The notes beneath the pieces are model-generated. The model did no database searches and was not told where the DNA came from. It saw nothing but the letters and a program-made list of their open reading frames with translations. This document shows positions 5,027 through 6,573 of a stretch of DNA of 6,573 nt, piece by piece. The position numbers and the translations under genes were made by a program. Each line of letters opens with the position of its first letter. Positions within the stretch are counted from its first letter, which is position 1. This stretch comes from an uncultured Veillonella sp. GTDB taxonomy: Bacteria; Bacillota; Negativicutes; Veillonellales; Veillonellaceae. Location of the stretch: positions 1-6,573 of the forward strand of contig CAUHTB010000039.1 in the NCBI GenBank assembly GCA_959608595.1, in the 5' to 3' direction.

Positions 5027-6573
5027 ATGAATTTAATTGATATAAAATCTCCAGCCGATTTAAAAGGCTTATCCCTTGCTGAATTAACAGATCTAACTGC
5101 ACAAGCTCGTCAAGCCCTCATGACAAAGGTATCTGAACAGGGCGGTCATGTTGGCCCTCCTATGGGTGTAGCGGAAATGATTATGGCTTTGCACTATGTA
5201 TTTAACTCTCCTGTAGATAAGATTGTATATGATGTGTCTCATCAGTCTTATGTGCACAAGATGGTTACAGGTCGTGCCTTAGCATTTTTAGATCATAATC
5301 ATTACGATGATGTAACAGGTTATACAGATCCTACTGAAAGTGAACATGACTTCTTCAACATTGGTCATACCTCTACATCTATTTCATTGGCATCTGGCTT
5401 AGCGACAGCTCGTAATTTAAAAGGGGACTCTGAAAATATTATCGCTATTATTGGTGATGGATCTTTATCCGGTGGGGAAGCCTTTGAAGGCCTTGATTAT
5501 GCAGCCACATTAGATAGCAATATGATTATTATTGTCAATGATAATGACCAATCCATTGCAGAAAATCATGGCGGGTTATACCGTGGTCTTCGAGAATTAC
5601 GTGAAACTAATGGTAAAAGCTCCAAAAATATTTTCAAGGCTATTGGTTTAGACTATCGTTTTGTAGCAAAGGGAAATGATTTAGAAACATTAATTGATGT
5701 GTTTAAGGATGTGAAAGACATTGATCATCCAATTGTGTTACATATTGTTACTCAAAAAGGTAAGGGCTATGCCATTGCAGAGCAAAATAAAGAAAAGTTC
5801 CACTGGACTATGCCATTTGACTTAGAAACAGGTAAGCTAAAAGCGAAAGATAATGGGCCAACGTATGTTGGTACGATTGCGAACTACTTGATGGAGCAAA
5901 TCAAAGTAGATCCAACAGTGGTAGCTATTATTGCAGGTACACCAGGTGGACTTGGATTTAATTCCGAACGGCGCAAAGAGGCTGGCAAACAATATATTGA
6001 CGTAGGCATTGCAGAAGAGCATGCTATTGCCATGAGTTCGGGTATTGCTAAAAATGGCGGTAAACCAGTATTTAATGTGTATAGTACATTTTTACAACGT
6101 ACCTATGACCAATTAGTACAAGATCTTTGCGTCAATAATAATAGTGCCGTTATTATGAATCACCAGGCCTCTGTATATGGCATGAACGATGTCACTCATT
6201 TGGGATTCTTTGATATACCTATGCTTACAAGTATTCCTAATTTGGTATACTTAGCACCTACCAATAATGAAGAGTTATTGGCTATGACTGAGTATGCCGT
6301 GCATCAACATGAGCATCCGGTAGCAATTCGTGTTCCTGTTGGTGACTTTACTAGCACAGGTGTTGCAGATACAACGGATTATAGCCTCTTAAATAAATCT
6401 GAAGTGACTCGTCGTGGCGAACACATTGCTTTATTAGGCTTAGGTAATTTCTATCATCTCGCTAATCAAGTAGCTGATGAATTGGCTAAAGTAGGCATTA
6501 ATGCAACCGTAGTAAATCCTAAATTTGCTTCTGGCTTAGATGAAGAACTACTAGAAGATTTGAAAGCAAACCA
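5027..6573 (+). CDS. DXS-like thiamine-diphosphate synthase, 3'-truncated by window edge
   Basis: 515 residues are visible from ATG 5027 (AAAGGA at 5016-5021); the frame is open to the edge, with perhaps 60-70 residues missing. It belongs to the 1-deoxy-D-xylulose-5-phosphate synthase family, which joins pyruvate and glyceraldehyde 3-phosphate for isoprenoid, thiamine and pyridoxal synthesis. Visible: His41 in GGHVGPPMG, DVSHQSYVHKMVTGR at 69-83, ESEHDFFNIGHTSTSIS at 104-120, the thiamine-diphosphate motif GDG 143-145 to NDN 171-173, His259, catalytic Glu330 in GIAEEHA, YSTFLQRTYDQ at 352-362, and His391. It is about 40 residues shorter than E. coli DXS between the GDG motif and Glu330. Odd features: positions matching E. 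coli Arg420, Asp427 and Arg478 are Gln380, Asn387 and Val438, and the GHxAS segment is GHVGPP, as in transketolases. It may therefore be a divergent paralog with another aldehyde acceptor. The gene lies behind a MerR-type promoter. Confidence 0.85.
   Translation, partial: MNLIDIKSPADLKGLSLAELTDLTAQARQALMTKVSEQGGHVGPPMGVAEMIMALHYVFNSPVDKIVYDVSHQSYVHKMVTGRALAFLDHNHYDDVTGYTDPTESEHDFFNIGHTSTSISLASGLATARNLKGDSENIIAIIGDGSLSGGEAFEGLDYAATLDSNMIIIVNDNDQSIAENHGGLYRGLRELRETNGKSSKNIFKAIGLDYRFVAKGNDLETLIDVFKDVKDIDHPIVLHIVTQKGKGYAIAEQNKEKFHWTMPFDLETGKLKAKDNGPTYVGTIANYLMEQIKVDPTVVAIIAGTPGGLGFNSERRKEAGKQYIDVGIAEEHAIAMSSGIAKNGGKPVFNVYSTFLQRTYDQLVQDLCVNNNSAVIMNHQASVYGMNDVTHLGFFDIPMLTSIPNLVYLAPTNNEELLAMTEYAVHQHEHPVAIRVPVGDFTSTGVADTTDYSLLNKSEVTRRGEHIALLGLGNFYHLANQVADELAKVGINATVVNPKFASGLDEELLEDLKAN

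Noticed and set aside
4930..5030. Two leader mini-frames (23 codons from 4930, 9 codons from 5001) joined by TAATG and ATGA overlaps to the DXS-like start
   Set aside because: The stop/start overlaps look like coupling, but neither frame has a ribosome binding site and the DXS-like gene has its own good one, so chance is more likely.
5837..6022. 61-codon minus-strand frame
   Set aside because: It is antisense to the DXS-like gene, whose plus-strand frame carries clear catalytic motifs.

Overview
The window is AT-rich, tightly packed Gram-positive-type DNA: strong AGGAGG-like ribosome binding sites, short gaps and hairpin terminators between convergent genes. The gene families (selenium-type YedE with a DUF3343 protein and an EF2568-type cysteine desulfurase, a NapH-like membrane ferredoxin, an AdhR-type MerR regulator) suggest an anaerobic Firmicute. 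A Negativicute such as Veillonella is my best guess, but this is a recollection-based inference and was not tested by any search.

Layout. (1) Positions 1-1420, plus strand: the 3' part of a NapH-type membrane iron-sulfur protein, followed after 2 nt by a 276-residue radical SAM protein that looks like the catalytic core of NifB and keeps every cysteine and histidine position expected for its three Fe-S clusters. (2) 1429-1456: a strong hairpin terminator between convergent genes. (3) 1469-4104: a selenium/sulfur-handling module. A class V aminotransferase/cysteine desulfurase on the minus strand diverges from yedE (membrane transporter family) and a DUF3343 small putative Se/S carrier on the plus strand. 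A 15-bp tandem repeat lies between yedE and the DUF3343 gene. (4) 4168-4193: a terminator shared by convergent genes. (5) 4200-6573: a MerR-family regulator of the AdhR type on the minus strand diverges from a DXS-like thiamine-diphosphate enzyme that runs off the right edge. The 329-bp gap between them holds a textbook MerR promoter (TTGACT, 19-nt spacer, TATACT) with an internal dyad that nearly matches the published Bacillus AdhR operator, followed by a leader of about 175 nt.

How the parts may work together. The NapH-like protein could supply low-potential electrons to the NifB-like enzyme or to an enzyme that uses its product; no nitrogenase subunit is visible here. The desulfurase, YedE and DUF3343 protein plausibly mobilise, import and carry selenium or sulfur. 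The MerR protein probably senses aldehydes or other electrophiles through Cys54 and activates the DXS-like gene. That enzyme keeps the thiamine-diphosphate machinery of DXS but lacks both arginines that hold the phosphate of glyceraldehyde 3-phosphate, so it may use a different, perhaps unphosphorylated, aldehyde. The regulator-operator-enzyme unit and the NifB-like gene are the two most interesting items.
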